Shown here: in pieces, positions 38,033 through 47,107 of the stretch
Numbering within the stretch: position 1 is the first letter of the stretch
How the letters are laid out: each line of letters opens with the position of its first letter
Source of the DNA: Rhodococcus qingshengii JCM 15477
Lineage (GTDB): Bacteria; Actinomycetota; Actinomycetes; Mycobacteriales; Mycobacteriaceae
Assembly: GCF_023221595.1 (NCBI RefSeq)
Contig: NZ_CP096563.1
Coordinates: 3,301,001 to 3,365,000 of the forward strand
Length of the DNA stretch: 64,000 nt
Reading direction: 5' to 3'
Program-made: the position numbers and the translations under genes
Notes under the pieces: generated by a model
The model's input: the letters and a program-made list of their open reading frames with translations, nothing else
What the model was told of the DNA's origin: nothing
Database searches by the model: none

Positions 38033-38889
38033 GCCAACTCGCGCTGACCACCGCAGGCGAGACCCGCTCCAAGTGGGCTCTCCCTCGACTGCACCCCGGA
38101 TTATGGCTCAGCTACTGCTTTCTCGGAACGCTGATAGCGGCGTCCGTCTTGGCCTCGTTCGTGGCTCCGCACAGTCCGACCGATCAGAACCTGACCAACA
38201 CGTTCGCCGGTCCGAGTGCACAGCACCTGCTTGGCACTGACGGCTTCGGTCGTGACGTGCTCAGTCGATTGATCTGGGGAGGACGCTCCGCCTTCTTCGG
38301 CGTCGCGATCGCTGTCGCTGTCAGTCTGCTGTTGGGAATTCCGTGGGGGTTGATCGCCGGATATTGGCCACGCTGGATCGGCGCGTCACTCCTCCGGGTG
38401 GCGGACGCATTGCTGGCATTCCCAGGTTTGGTTCTCGCAGTGGCTATTACCGGTGTTCTGGGGCCGAGCCTGATCACGTCGATGTCAGCGCTCGGAGTCG
38501 TCTATGCACCCACAATTGCAAGAATTCTGGCTGCCGGGGTCAGCGAAACGAGGAACCGAGACTTCGTTCTGAGCGCGCGACTCTCAGGATGCCCGCCGCA
38601 CGTAGTGCTCCTGCGTCATCTTCTTCCGCACGCAATCGGGCCGGTTGTCGTTCAGGTGACCGTGCTCACCGGCCTGACTTTTCTCGCGCAGGCGGCACTC
38701 TCATTCCTGGGGTTGGGAATACAGCCCCCCACTCCGAGTTGGGGCGGTGACTTATCCGATGCGTACCTGCACATCTTGAGTGCACCACAACAGATTCTCC
38801 CCTCCGGCATTCTGATTTCATTGGTCGTCCTGGCCGTCTACCGAGTGGGTGATGCCGTCCGGGACCGCATGTATGTCAGAGGGAGATAG
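38029..38889 (+). CDS. ABC transporter permease (DppC-like)
   Basis: 286 aa from the GTG at 38029, preceded by GAGGAAGGG and overlapping the previous stop (GTGA); the frame is open upstream but that part is inside dppB. Markers: HSPTDQNL, HLLGTDGFGRDVLSRLIWGG, the EAA-like loop RNRDFVLSARLSGCPP, and QAALSFLGLGIQPPTPSWG. Completes the ABC importer. Confidence 0.93.
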   Translation: MSQLALTTAGETRSKWALPRLHPGLWLSYCFLGTLIAASVLASFVAPHSPTDQNLTNTFAGPSAQHLLGTDGFGRDVLSRLIWGGRSAFFGVAIAVAVSLLLGIPWGLIAGYWPRWIGASLLRVADALLAFPGLVLAVAITGVLGPSLITSMSALGVVYAPTIARILAAGVSETRNRDFVLSARLSGCPPHVVLLRHLLPHAIGPVVVQVTVLTGLTFLAQAALSFLGLGIQPPTPSWGGDLSDAYLHILSAPQQILPSGILISLVVLAVYRVGDAVRDRMYVRGR

Positions 38890-38954
38890 CCGGCGTAGAA
38901 CAACCATCCGACTCGACTGTTCGAAGACCACACCACCAGCATGAAGGACTATCG

Positions 38955-39839
38955 ATGACCTCGATCGCACCAGAAACCGCGCGCCGCGTCTTCCGTGGAG
39001 CCGAACCAATACACGGCATGATCTACTTCACCCCTTTCGGCGCGGAAGCATATGCCGCACTGGGCTTTACACACCCTCGAATGGGCTACTTCGCTTCGCG
39101 GTCTGCGCCCATGGGCGCAGTAGCGGCTGAAGTCACCATCGCTACGTTCTTCAACTTCAACCCCGAACTGGTACACGCGGTGCTGCCGGAAGCCTGGACA
39201 ATCGCCACCCCCGAACAGATCCTCACCGCTCGACTCGACGCTGTCGACCGTTCGCTGCGCAAGGCCTGGGGAGAACATGTCGACGGCACCGAAGTTCGCG
39301 AAGCTGCCGAACTCGCACGTCGAGCCGCGGAACGCGCCTGCAACAGACCACAAGGGCGACCCCTGTTCGGTGGGCACGCATCATTGCCGTGGCCTGAGGA
39401 GCCTCATCTCGTGTTGTGGCATGCCCAATCCTTGCTCCGGGAGTTTCGCGGAGATTCTCATGTCGCACTTCTTCACGCCGAGGGACTCAACGGTGTCGAA
39501 GCGTTGGTAGTCCACGCCGCAACCGGTGATGTTCCTGCTGCTGCTCTGCAAATGAGCCGGGCATGGGACAACGATCAGTGGGCGGAAGGCGTCGAAGGTG
39601 TGCGGGCGCGTGGATGGCTCGAAGACGGCCCCGAGCTTCACCTGAACGAGGTGGGTCGCGATCGCCGGAAGCGGGTTGAGCATCAGACCGATGTGCTGGG
39701 GTCGTACCCGTACGAGGCGATCGGAGAGACCGGATGCAGTCGACTGATCGAAATCTCGGAACGTCTCTCCGGTGAAGTGATCGATGCAGATCTCGGATTT
39801 CCGGCAGCACTGGCAGCACGTCGCCGATTGCGTGCGTGA
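38955..39839 (+). CDS. SCO6745-like helical protein, unknown function
   Basis: 294 aa, start ATG 38955. All-helical, soluble. Begins MTSIAPETARRVFRGAEPIH, contains YFTPFGAEAYAALGF, YFASRSAPMGAV, and TFFNFNPELVHAVLPEAW, all of which match the SCO6745-type family of actinomycetes as I recall it. No enzyme motif is obvious. It follows the permease after 65 nt and may be the last gene of the ABC operon. A hairpin lies 24 nt downstream. Confidence 0.78.
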   Translation: MTSIAPETARRVFRGAEPIHGMIYFTPFGAEAYAALGFTHPRMGYFASRSAPMGAVAAEVTIATFFNFNPELVHAVLPEAWTIATPEQILTARLDAVDRSLRKAWGEHVDGTEVREAAELARRAAERACNRPQGRPLFGGHASLPWPEEPHLVLWHAQSLLREFRGDSHVALLHAEGLNGVEALVVHAATGDVPAAALQMSRAWDNDQWAEGVEGVRARGWLEDGPELHLNEVGRDRRKRVEHQTDVLGSYPYEAIGETGCSRLIEISERLSGEVIDADLGFPAALAARRRLRA

Positions 39840-39863
39840 CAGCAGGTCGTGAGTGTCGAACGT

Positions 39864-39900
39864 GGCTGGTGGTGATACGACGAGGGTGTCACCACCAGCC
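39864..39900 (+). terminator. Hairpin after the SCO6745-like gene
   Basis: A perfect 12-bp stem (39864-39875 with 39889-39900) with a 13-nt loop. No T-run follows. Its position at the end of the operon suggests termination or mRNA protection. Confidence 0.6.
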
Positions 39901-40015
39901 CCTTCACACAATTATCGCCGAAGTCGGCTGCGCCCCCAATCTGCACAGTGAGAAGGCATCCGGATGAGACTGCCGTTGTGCCGAATTCTCCCGCGGGATG
40001 GGTCAAGATGGCTAG

Positions 40016-40696
40016 ATGTGGAAACAGGCACTCGGGTTTGCTTTGTTCGGTGCGACCGTTGCCATCGTCACGGCGGCGCTGACACAGGGATCGGCACAGG
40101 CGTCCGCCACGATCACCCTCTTTTCGGGTGGCACCACAATCTCGGGCTTCGCGGGTGAATCGCAATGGACCTGGCCCATCGAGGCTGCGGTGATCGGCGC
40201 CCTTCTGGGCGCGCTGACCGGGTTCGTGCTCCGCCTCGCGGGCGTGCGAATCTCCGGAGGCCAGGACAATCGAATGGTTCCAACTGTGGTGGCAGGCCTC
40301 GCAGGCGTCACGCTTGGGTTGACGCCCCTGTTGGTCTTGATCGGCATGGCATTCACCGGGTCGGTTGATATCGGATGGTCCCCGCTCCTGGTCTATGCCG
40401 TCAGCGGTCTCCTGGCGTATGGCATTTCGGTCGCCGCCGTGTTCGGAGTCCTTCGCGCTGCCGGGGATCGACTTACTGTTCGCACGACGCGAGCGGTCGC
40501 GGCGATGCTTCCGGTCGGGGCGTTGGCGGCGACTGCTGCGGGTGTCGGTACTGCGTGGAAGCTGGGCTTTTCCACCGCCGCTCCCACCTGGATTGCAGTC
40601 GTACTGCTGGTGGTGCTCGTATTGGCCGTGACGTTCGTTGCGGCCCGGGCGTGGGCACTACGGATGCTGGCTCGTGACTTTCCAGAAGTGGCATAG
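40016..40696 (+). CDS. Membrane protein of unknown function (five to six helices)
   Basis: 226 aa from ATG 40016. Hydrophobic segments: GFALFGATVAIVTAALTQGS, AVIGALLGALTGFVLRLAG, PTVVAGLAGVTLGLTPLLVL, YAVSGLLAYGISVAAVFGV, and a C-terminal WIAVVLLVVLVLAVTFVAAR. I do not recognise a family. It is followed after 35 bp by another short membrane-protein gene on the same strand. Confidence 0.7.
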   Translation: MWKQALGFALFGATVAIVTAALTQGSAQASATITLFSGGTTISGFAGESQWTWPIEAAVIGALLGALTGFVLRLAGVRISGGQDNRMVPTVVAGLAGVTLGLTPLLVLIGMAFTGSVDIGWSPLLVYAVSGLLAYGISVAAVFGVLRAAGDRLTVRTTRAVAAMLPVGALAATAAGVGTAWKLGFSTAAPTWIAVVLLVVLVLAVTFVAARAWALRMLARDFPEVA

Positions 40697-40731
40697 GCGG
40701 TGGAACGATTGATTCCGACGGGCGCATCGAT

Positions 40732-41073
40732 ATGAGGGGCGAGCGAATCTTCGCGGGACTCGTCGTCGGCCTTCTGCTCGGGCTGTTCGGCTATCTGCCG
40801 TTGGTACTCCTGTGGCAACATTTCGCAGATGTCCCGCAGCCGCAGCTTTATCCGAACCGTTCGTTCACGTCGTTCGGCCCCAACCCGCCACCGCTCACCT
40901 ACTGGATAAGTTGGGCGGCGCCTGCCGCCGTGTTCGTCATTCTCGGACTTATGACTATTCCCAGCCGCACCGGCAGGCAATTCGCGTTGCCATTGGTGCT
41001 CGCGTTCCTTTCTGTGGCAGCAATGGTGGCGTGGTTCTGGATCTCGATGGAACTGTTCTTCAGCCCCGACTGA
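40732..41073 (+). CDS. Short membrane protein, three helices, unknown
   Basis: 113 aa, start ATG 40732. Helices: IFAGLVVGLLLGLFGYLPLV, SWAAPAAVFVILGLMTI and LPLVLAFLSVAAMVAWFWIS. A proline-rich extracytoplasmic loop (PNRSFTSFGPNPPPLTYW) lies between the first two. Probably co-transcribed with the gene upstream. Its stop meets the stop of the minus-strand gene at 41074 directly. Confidence 0.65.
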   Translation: MRGERIFAGLVVGLLLGLFGYLPLVLLWQHFADVPQPQLYPNRSFTSFGPNPPPLTYWISWAAPAAVFVILGLMTIPSRTGRQFALPLVLAFLSVAAMVAWFWISMELFFSPD

Positions 41074-41271
41074 TCACTCACTCGGCTGCGTATCGCGAAC
41101 CCCACTGCGCGCACGCGCAATGGCGCCCTTGTTGCGCAATGCGATCCCCTGATGCACCGCAGCAAGTACCAATGCCAGCACTGCAGCAGGGAGGCTCCCC
41201 ACCATCGACAGCAGAGAAGGCATATCAGAGCTGAAAGCTGCAAAGAAACCCAATACTGCAGCGCAAAGCAT
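41074..41271 (-). CDS. Small hydrophobic protein, unknown
   Basis: 65 aa, ATG 41271. It is hydrophobic over residues 1-45 (MLCAAVLGFFAAFSS, LLSMVGSLPAAVLALVLAAV) with a basic tail. It lies 15 nt after the small membrane-protein gene at 41287-41529, so the two form a minus-strand pair. The length leaves real doubt about coding. Confidence 0.5.
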   Translation of the reverse strand: MLCAAVLGFFAAFSSDMPSLLSMVGSLPAAVLALVLAAVHQGIALRNKGAIARARSGVRDTQPSE

Positions 41272-41286
41272 TGTCGCCGAGACGAT

Positions 41287-41529
41287 CTAGGAAACTAATG
41301 GTCGTGGGATCACGGCTGGAATAACGCACAGAGCCACCGGCAACGCCAGCACCAAGAAGAGCTCCCGCCCGAAATAGTCGTGAATCGAGCGGTAACAATC
41401 GGCAGAACTGAGCGGGCCGAGGCCTATTTCGCAATCGGTGATCTCGTACAGCGGCCACTGTGCCGTCGCGGATCCCAGAATCCCGGTGGCGACCGCCAAT
41501 ACAACCCACGCGATCCGAATCCCAATCAT
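41287..41529 (-). CDS. Small membrane protein, two helices, unknown
   Basis: 80 aa from ATG 41529. Helix 1 IAWVVLAVATGILGS and helix 2 LFLVLALPVALCVIPAVIP flank a soluble loop with two cysteines (ITDCEIGLGPLSSADCY), which might form a disulfide outside the membrane. No family recognised. Confidence 0.6.
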   Translation of the reverse strand: MIGIRIAWVVLAVATGILGSATAQWPLYEITDCEIGLGPLSSADCYRSIHDYFGRELFLVLALPVALCVIPAVIPRPLVS

Positions 41530-41683
41530 ACGAAGAGATCATGCCAGTAGGCGAAATTGCGCTCCGGAGCAGAAAGCGACTACAACTCGAAAGGGGCGGA
41601 GGTTACCTCTCTCGGTAGGACCGACCTCCTCGCGAGCGGCACAACATGTCCGACGTGCTCAACTCACGGGCTGGGTATCGAGC

Positions 41684-41833
41684 TTGATCGGAGCATCTGC
41701 CATCGTCGACAACTATTGGGAGACAGCACCTCTCTTGAGTGCGGGTATCGCAGTCGCTGTACTCGGATTAGTTAACGGCCTACCGAGTTTGATTGTCACC
41801 CTGATGCACAATCGACGGCCGCAACAGGGTTGA
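41684..41833 (+). pseudogene. Possible remnant or very short membrane-protein ORF
   Basis: The end of a long open frame encodes a plausible two-helix segment (IGASAIVDNYWE; LLSAGIAVAVLGLVNGLPSL) with a basic tail, but there is no good start: only a TTG at 41684 without a clear ribosome site. The 5' part of the frame looks non-coding. It may be the 3' remnant of a membrane-protein gene like its neighbours. The rest of 41543-41867 holds nothing I recognise. Confidence 0.35.
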
Positions 41834-41867
41834 AGTTTTCGATTATGTTTTGTGGAAGGGTGCTTGC

Positions 41868-42293
41868 ATGGCAACACAACCGCATGGCCAGTCCATAACC
41901 CCGGCGTGGAAAGTATTCACGGCCATCGGTTTTGCAGGTGTTGTGGGCGCTGCCGTGACGTACTTCCGAGACGGGTGCACTTTGGCGATCATTGGCGGGA
42001 TGGTCATCCTCGCGATTGGTCTGCCGCTTACTGTCTGGTCCATCCTGCGAATGCTGCGTGAGAATCGAGGACATCGCCTTCATTGGTGGAGAACACCGCC
42101 GGTCAATCCGAGGAACGTCAACCTGTCTCGTGCTGTCGGCATTCCGACTACAATTTTCGGTGCACTGACCATCTGGCTGAATACAGCAGGTTCGGCGCCG
42201 TGGTGGTTGGCAGCAATCTTTACCGCCATTCTGATCGCGCTCTTCGAAGTAACCGTTGCCGTTCACAATATTCGCCTCAGTCAGCGAACCTGA
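41868..42293 (+). CDS. Membrane protein of unknown function, four helices
   Basis: 141 aa from ATG 41868, preceded by GGAAGGG at a good distance. Helices: KVFTAIGFAGVVGAAVTYF, LAIIGGMVILAIGLPLTVW, AVGIPTTIFGALTIWL, WWLAAIFTAILIALFEVTVAV. A basic cytoplasmic loop (LRENRGHRLHWWR) separates the pairs. No family recognised. Last intact gene of the cluster of short membrane proteins. Confidence 0.68.
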   Translation: MATQPHGQSITPAWKVFTAIGFAGVVGAAVTYFRDGCTLAIIGGMVILAIGLPLTVWSILRMLRENRGHRLHWWRTPPVNPRNVNLSRAVGIPTTIFGALTIWLNTAGSAPWWLAAIFTAILIALFEVTVAVHNIRLSQRT

Positions 42294-42308
42294 GCTAGCC
42301 TTCCGCGC

Positions 42309-42502
42309 ATGACGGTTTCCGCGAGCGTCCGTGCGCGCCTTCGCTCCCACTTGCATCCAGACGACGAGATCCACTACGCGTTTCCAGCAGACGTTCTGAT
42401 GAGCGCGAAACCGACGAAGAATATGTTGCAGTCGTGAACGCTGCCGACGCGGAGATCACGTCACCGCAGGACTTCCCGCATGATCCGTTGCCGAACCTTT
42501 GA
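42309..42502 (+). pseudogene. Decayed small gene: N- and C-terminal fragments in different frames
   Basis: From ATG 42309 the frame reads MTVSASVRARLRSHLHPDDE then IHYAFPADVLM before leaving for a few unrelated codons and a stop at 42437. In another frame the following DNA reads DEEYVAVVNAADAEI then TSPQDFPHDPLPNL with a natural stop at 42502. The two pieces look like the start and end of a small actinobacterial protein whose middle was deleted with a frameshift. No fragment alone looks functional. Confidence 0.55.
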
Positions 42503-42512
42503 AGGCACAAAC

Positions 42513-42550
42513 AAAAAGGCAGTTTCTCATTTCTGAGAAACTGCCTTTTT
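42513..42550. terminator. Bidirectional terminator beside tRNA-Pro
   Basis: A 17-bp stem (AAAAAGGCAGTTTCTCA at 42513 and its complement ending at 42550) with A- and T-runs on both sides. On the minus strand it lies 13 nt beyond the tRNA-Pro 3' end and should terminate it. Confidence 0.85.
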
Positions 42551-42563
42551 GATCTAACTTCGG

Positions 42564-42637
<74 letters not shown>

Positions 42638-42739
42638 TCCCACGCCCTTGTTTCGGGCGCTTGGAAAGATTACATCAGGGACGGGCCGAAGTACCAATCG
42701 GCTGGTCAGAGCCGTTTCAGTACCGAATTGGACGCAGAA

Positions 42740-44167
42740 TCAGCGGCCCTTACGGTCACGCTTCTCGCGCACTCGGACGGATACGCGGATCGGGCTGCCG
42801 TCGAAGTTGAACTCTTCACGCAGACGCCGCTCGATGAAGCGGCGGTAGCCGGACTCGAGGAAGCCCGTGGTGAAGAGAACGAATGTCGGCGGGCGTGTGC
42901 TTGCCTGCGTCGCGAACATGATGCGAGGAAGGCGACCACCACGCATCGGAGGCGGCGTTGCTGCCACAACTTCCTTGAGCCAGGTGTTCAGGCGACCCGT
43001 GGGGATGCGCTTGTCCCAGGACTCCAGAGCCGTGTCGAGAGCCGGCACGAGCTTCGCCACGGCGCGACCGGTGTGGGCGGAGATGTTGACTCGCTGAGCC
43101 CACGGAACGCGGACCAGATCGCGGTCCACTTCCTTGTCCAGCATGAGTCGACGGTCCTCGTCCACGAGGTCCCACTTGTTGAATGCGATCACCAATGCAC
43201 GACCCGTGTCGGCCACCATGCTCAGAACACGCAAGTCCTGCTCGGTGATCGGCTCGTGCGCGTCGATCAGCAGGATCGCAACCTCAGCGGCCTCGATCGC
43301 GCTCTTCGTACGCAGCGACGCATAGAACTCCGCGCCGCTGGCATGGCTGACGCGCTTGCGCAGACCAGCCGTGTCGACGAAACGCCAAGGGCGCCCGCCG
43401 AGTTCGACGATGGAGTCGACCGGGTCGACGGTGGTGCCGGCAACATTGTGCACGACGGACCGCTCGTCACCGGACAGCTTGTTGAGCAAGCTGGACTTTC
43501 CGACGTTCGGCTTTCCGACGAGAGCAACACGACGCGGACCGCCGCCGGGGATACCTTCACGCGGGGTTTCCGGCAGCTTCTCGAGAACCTCGTCGAGCAG
43601 GTCGCCGGTACCGCGTCCGTGCGTCGCACTCACGGAGTACGGCTGACCGAGGCCCAAGGACCACAGTGCTGCAACCTCGGACTCGGTGCGTCCGTCGTCC
43701 ACCTTGTTGGCAACGAGGATGACCGGAGTCTTCGAGCGGCGAAGCACTCGAGCGACCGCTTCGTCCGTCGCCGTAGCGCCGACAACGGCGTCGACGACCA
43801 GGAGAATGGCGTCAGCCGTTCCCATGGCCAACTCGGCCTGCCGGGCAACGGCCTGCTGAAGACCCTTTGCGTCGGGCTCCCATCCGCCGGTGTCCTGGAC
43901 GAGGAAGCGTCGTCCGGCCCAGTTCGCCTCGTACGAGACACGGTCACGGGTAACGCCGGGGATGTCCTCGACTACCGCTTCACGACGGCCGATGATGCGG
44001 TTGACGAGTGTCGACTTGCCGACGTTCGGTCGACCGACAACAGCCAAGGTCGGGACGGCAATGTGCGCTTCGCCTTCGCCGTCCGCTTCGAGATCGGCGT
44101 AATCCCACTCCGATTCCTCGGACCAAGTTCCGTCACCGGCATATTCGGTTACCAGATCGTCGCTCAC
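42740..44167 (-). CDS. der: Ribosome biogenesis GTPase Der (EngA)
   Basis: 475 aa, two tandem G domains: [10 protein letters not shown] with DTGGWEPDA, and [13 protein letters not shown] with [13 protein letters not shown] and NKWD supply the G4 motifs, and a C-terminal KH-like domain follows. It acts in 50S assembly. The N-terminal acidic stretch (about 35 residues) is usual in actinomycetes. The ATG overlaps the cmk stop. Confidence 0.97.
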   Translation of the reverse strand: MSDDLVTEYAGDGTWSEESEWDYADLEADGEGEAHIAVPTLAVVGRPNVGKSTLVNRIIGRREAVVEDIPGVTRDRVSYEANWAGRRFLVQDTGGWEPDAKGLQQAVARQAELAMGTADAILLVVDAVVGATATDEAVARVLRRSKTPVILVANKVDDGRTESEVAALWSLGLGQPYSVSATHGRGTGDLLDEVLEKLPETPREGIPGGGPRRVALVGKPNVGKSSLLNKLSGDERSVVHNVAGTTVDPVDSIVELGGRPWRFVDTAGLRKRVSHASGAEFYASLRTKSAIEAAEVAILLIDAHEPITEQDLRVLSMVADTGRALVIAFNKWDLVDEDRRLMLDKEVDRDLVRVPWAQRVNISAHTGRAVAKLVPALDTALESWDKRIPTGRLNTWLKEVVAATPPPMRGGRLPRIMFATQASTRPPTFVLFTTGFLESGYRRFIERRLREEFNFDGSPIRVSVRVREKRDRKGR

Positions 44168-44859
44168 TGCACTGCTCCAGTTCTGTCGCTGACCACCAAC
44201 AGCAACTTGGCGATCACATCTTCAATTCCCAATTCGCTCGTATCCACCAGAATGGAATCCTCGGCAGGGCGCAACGGCGACACTGCCCGAGTCGAATCGA
44301 GATGGTCACGGCGCTGCACATCAGCCAGCACCGCTTCGTAATTGTCTTCACGGCCTTGGCCGATATTCTGCGTATTGCGCCGTGCCGCACGGGTTTCCGC
44401 CGATGCGGTCAAGAAGATCTTGACGTCTGCATCGGGGAGTACGACGGTTCCGATGTCGCGACCTTCCACGACGATCCGCTCCGCACCGGCCGCCAACTCA
44501 CGCTGAGTGGCGACCAGCAGGTGACGAACCTCGGGTACAGCCGACACCGCGGAGACAGCCTTGGTTACCGCGTCGCCGCGGATCTCCTCGCTGACGTCCG
44601 CGCCGTCGAGATGCACCTGCTCGCTGCTCGGATCGGTACCGATGGACCATGGCAACGCCGCAACGGCGGCCGTGATCGCGGCGGAATCCGCCAGATCGAT
44701 TCCCTGACGCAGCACGTGCAGGGTCGCGATCCGGTAGATGGCTCCGGTGTCGAGGTAGCGAGCGCCCAAACGCTGCGCCAACGCGCGAGAGACGCTGGAC
44801 TTGCCGGTTCCGGACGGTCCGTCCATAGCGACTACCAGCGGCATGGACGAATCGGTCAC
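44164..44859 (-). CDS. cmk: Cytidylate kinase
   Basis: 231 aa. P-loop [20 protein letters not shown] and YLDTGAIYR, plus the family motifs [15 protein letters not shown] and [15 protein letters not shown]. It phosphorylates CMP/dCMP. Stop overlaps der, start overlaps the pseudouridine synthase stop, so this is one operon. Confidence 0.96.
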   Translation of the reverse strand: MTDSSMPLVVAMDGPSGTGKSSVSRALAQRLGARYLDTGAIYRIATLHVLRQGIDLADSAAITAAVAALPWSIGTDPSSEQVHLDGADVSEEIRGDAVTKAVSAVSAVPEVRHLLVATQRELAAGAERIVVEGRDIGTVVLPDADVKIFLTASAETRAARRNTQNIGQGREDNYEAVLADVQRRDHLDSTRAVSPLRPAEDSILVDTSELGIEDVIAKLLLVVSDRTGAVQ

Positions 44860-46301
44860 AGGCCGACCGCCTCGTACAGTCCACCGACCTCGCTACGTCC
44901 GAGGACGCGCTGCGTTCCCGGACGCTGATCGCCGAGAGCGACAACTCCGACGTTGGTGCGTACCAGGCGGACAACGGGGTGACCGACGGCATCGAGGAGG
45001 CGACGCACGATGTGCTTACGGCCCTCGTGCAGAACCAGCTTGACGAGCGTCTTGCCCTCGTTGATCTCGAGCACGGTGAACGCGTCCACCTTGGCCGGAC
45101 CGTCGTCGAGGGTGACGCCGTCACGCAACTGCTTGCCGGTGCTGCGCTCGACAACGCCGTGAACCGTGGCGAGGTACGTCTTCGGAACCTCGAACGACGG
45201 GTGCATCAGGCGGTGAGCCAAGTCACCGTCGTTGGTGAAGAGAAGCAAGCCTTCGGTGTCGGCGTCGAGGCGGCCGACGTGGAAGAGTCGCTGACCCGCC
45301 TGAACGCGCTCGGAGACGATGTCGCCGACGCACGGACGACCGAGATCGTCGGACATGGTGCACTGCCAGCCACGCGGCTTGTTCATCGCGAGGTAGACGA
45401 GGTCCTTCTGCACGACGACGCGGACGCCGTCGACACGAACCACTGCGTTCTCGGGGTCGACACGCAGACCCTGTTCGACCACGATGCGGCCGTCGACCTC
45501 GACGCGACCCTGGTCGATCAGCTCTTCAGCTGCACGGCGTGATGCGACGCCGGCCTGAGCCAGCACCTTCTGCAAGCGGACGCCGTCGCCCTTCGGCGGG
45601 CCGTCGTGCTTGGTGATCTCGGCATGCTGGTGACGCGCCGGCTTGGCGTTGGAGACCAACGGATTCTGAGAGACGACACGCTGCGGCTTCTCGGTCTTCG
45701 GCTTGCCACGCTTGTTGGTCGCCGGCGGTGTGGGAGCTGCCGGGCGCTTGCGCGGAGGTCCGTCGAACTTGGATCCACGAGGTGCGTTCGACCATGCGCC
45801 GCCACGAGGAGCGTCGGGGCGTGCGCCGCGCTGATCGTCACTACGACGGTCAGCGCCGCCACGCGGTGCGCGGCGGGCGTCGACGTGGGGGGTACGGCGG
45901 TCATCGCTGCGGGGTCCGCGGCGATCGTCCGTGCGCGGGCCGCGCCGATCGTCGTTGTAGCCACTACGACGGTCGTCCGTACGTGCGGGGCGACGGTCGT
46001 CGCTGCGCGGCGGGCGACGGTCATCACTGCGCGGCGGGCGACGGTCATCACTGCGCGGCGGGCGACGGTCATCGTTGAATCCACCGCGACGGTCGTCCGT
46101 GCGGGGACGGTCGGATCCGGCGTTGCGGTCGTATCCGGAGGTACTGCGGGAAGTGTTGCTGCGTCCACCACGGGGCGCTTCGCTACGTGCGCCGCGGGGG
46201 GCGTCGCTGCGACCACCACGGGGGGCATCGCTGCGTGCGCCGCGGTTGTCGCGGGAGTTGTTACGGTCCGGTGTGCCATCTCGGCGAGCGGGATTGTTCA
46301 C
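44856..46301 (-). CDS. rluB: rRNA pseudouridine synthase (RluB/RsuA family) with a long RG/DDRR-rich N-terminal extension
   Basis: 481 aa. The C-terminal 240 residues are a standard enzyme: S4 domain [20 protein letters not shown] and catalytic motif [19 protein letters not shown] (Asp nucleophile). The first 230 residues are disordered, with octapeptides of the DDRRPPRS type repeated; DNA for this includes a 24-bp tandem repeat at 45991-46073. Such tails occur in actinobacterial RluB homologues but this one is long. It probably modifies 23S rRNA. Confidence 0.93.
   Translation of the reverse strand: MNNPARRDGTPDRNNSRDNRGARSDAPRGGRSDAPRGARSEAPRGGRSNTSRSTSGYDRNAGSDRPRTDDRRGGFNDDRRPPRSDDRRPPRSDDRRPPRSDDRRPARTDDRRSGYNDDRRGPRTDDRRGPRSDDRRTPHVDARRAPRGGADRRSDDQRGARPDAPRGGAWSNAPRGSKFDGPPRKRPAAPTPPATNKRGKPKTEKPQRVVSQNPLVSNAKPARHQHAEITKHDGPPKGDGVRLQKVLAQAGVASRRAAEELIDQGRVEVDGRIVVEQGLRVDPENAVVRVDGVRVVVQKDLVYLAMNKPRGWQCTMSDDLGRPCVGDIVSERVQAGQRLFHVGRLDADTEGLLLFTNDGDLAHRLMHPSFEVPKTYLATVHGVVERSTGKQLRDGVTLDDGPAKVDAFTVLEINEGKTLVKLVLHEGRKHIVRRLLDAVGHPVVRLVRTNVGVVALGDQRPGTQRVLGRSEVGGLYEAVGL
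45991..46073. repeat. 24-bp tandem repeat coding for the DDRRPPRS octapeptide
   Basis: About 3.4 units of a 24-bp sequence starting CGACGGTCATCACTGCGCGG (units begin at 45991, 46015, 46039, 46063), one or two bases differing in the first. It is in frame inside the N-terminal tail of the pseudouridine synthase, so copy-number change would lengthen or shorten the protein by eight residues. Confidence 0.85.
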
Positions 46302-46378
46302 TTTTTTCCTGTCAGTTTTCTACTGTTTCCCGAGCGTGGTCGGGTCTTTCTCGGTGCTGACGAGCGCCGGAATTCCGG

Positions 46379-47107
46379 TCAGTCGTCGACTTCGGTGTCC
46401 ACTACGTCAGCGGGCACGTCTGCCTTGTTCATTCTCGCAAATCGCGGATCGGATTCCAGGCTTTCGCTGATGTCGTCGATGAGATCGACATCAGGCAAGA
46501 GCGGGGCCAACTCCGGGAGCTCGCTGAGCGAGGCCAGGCCGAGCCGTTCGAGGAACAGTTCGGTCGTGGAGTACCGTGTCGCGTTGGTGTCCGGGTCAGG
46601 CCCGGCTTCCGCGATCAGTCCGCGGGCAAGGAGGGTGCGTACCACCCCGTCCACGTTGACGCCTCGTACCGCACTGATCCGCGCACGAGTCAACGGTTGA
46701 CGGTATGCGACTACGGCCAAAGTTTCCAATGCCGCCCTGGTCAATTTGGTGCGTGCGCCGTCCAATAGCTGCTTTTCCACGTACGGGGCAAACTCTTGTC
46801 GCGTGTACAGACGCCATCCGTCGCCCGCGTAGCGAAGGTCCATTCCGCTGCCGCGAGCGGTCAATGCGGCCGACATCGACGTCAGGCGTTCTTCGACTCG
46901 TTCCGGCGCGGTTCCGGTGACAGATGCGAGTTGGTTCACTTCGGCCGGCGAATCCACGACAAGCAGAAGCGACTCCAGCACTGCGTCGAGTTGATCGTCG
47001 TCGAGTTCGAAATCGGGGGCGGAATTTTCGGACTCCGAGGCGTGTTCGGTAGGCTCGATCATCTCGTCTAGCTGCGAAGACTCTGGTTCCGTCGGCTCGG
47101 CGTTCAT
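46379..47107 (-). CDS. scpB: Segregation and condensation protein B
   Basis: 242 aa from ATG 47107, overlapping the scpA stop (ATGA). After an acidic tail, two winged-helix domains: LDAVLESLLLVVDSPAEVNQ and the family core ALETLAVVAYRQPLTRARIS, VRGVNVDGVVRTLLARGLI. Works with ScpA and SMC in chromosome compaction. Confidence 0.95.
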   Translation of the reverse strand: MNAEPTEPESSQLDEMIEPTEHASESENSAPDFELDDDQLDAVLESLLLVVDSPAEVNQLASVTGTAPERVEERLTSMSAALTARGSGMDLRYAGDGWRLYTRQEFAPYVEKQLLDGARTKLTRAALETLAVVAYRQPLTRARISAVRGVNVDGVVRTLLARGLIAEAGPDPDTNATRYSTTELFLERLGLASLSELPELAPLLPDVDLIDDISESLESDPRFARMNKADVPADVVDTEVDD

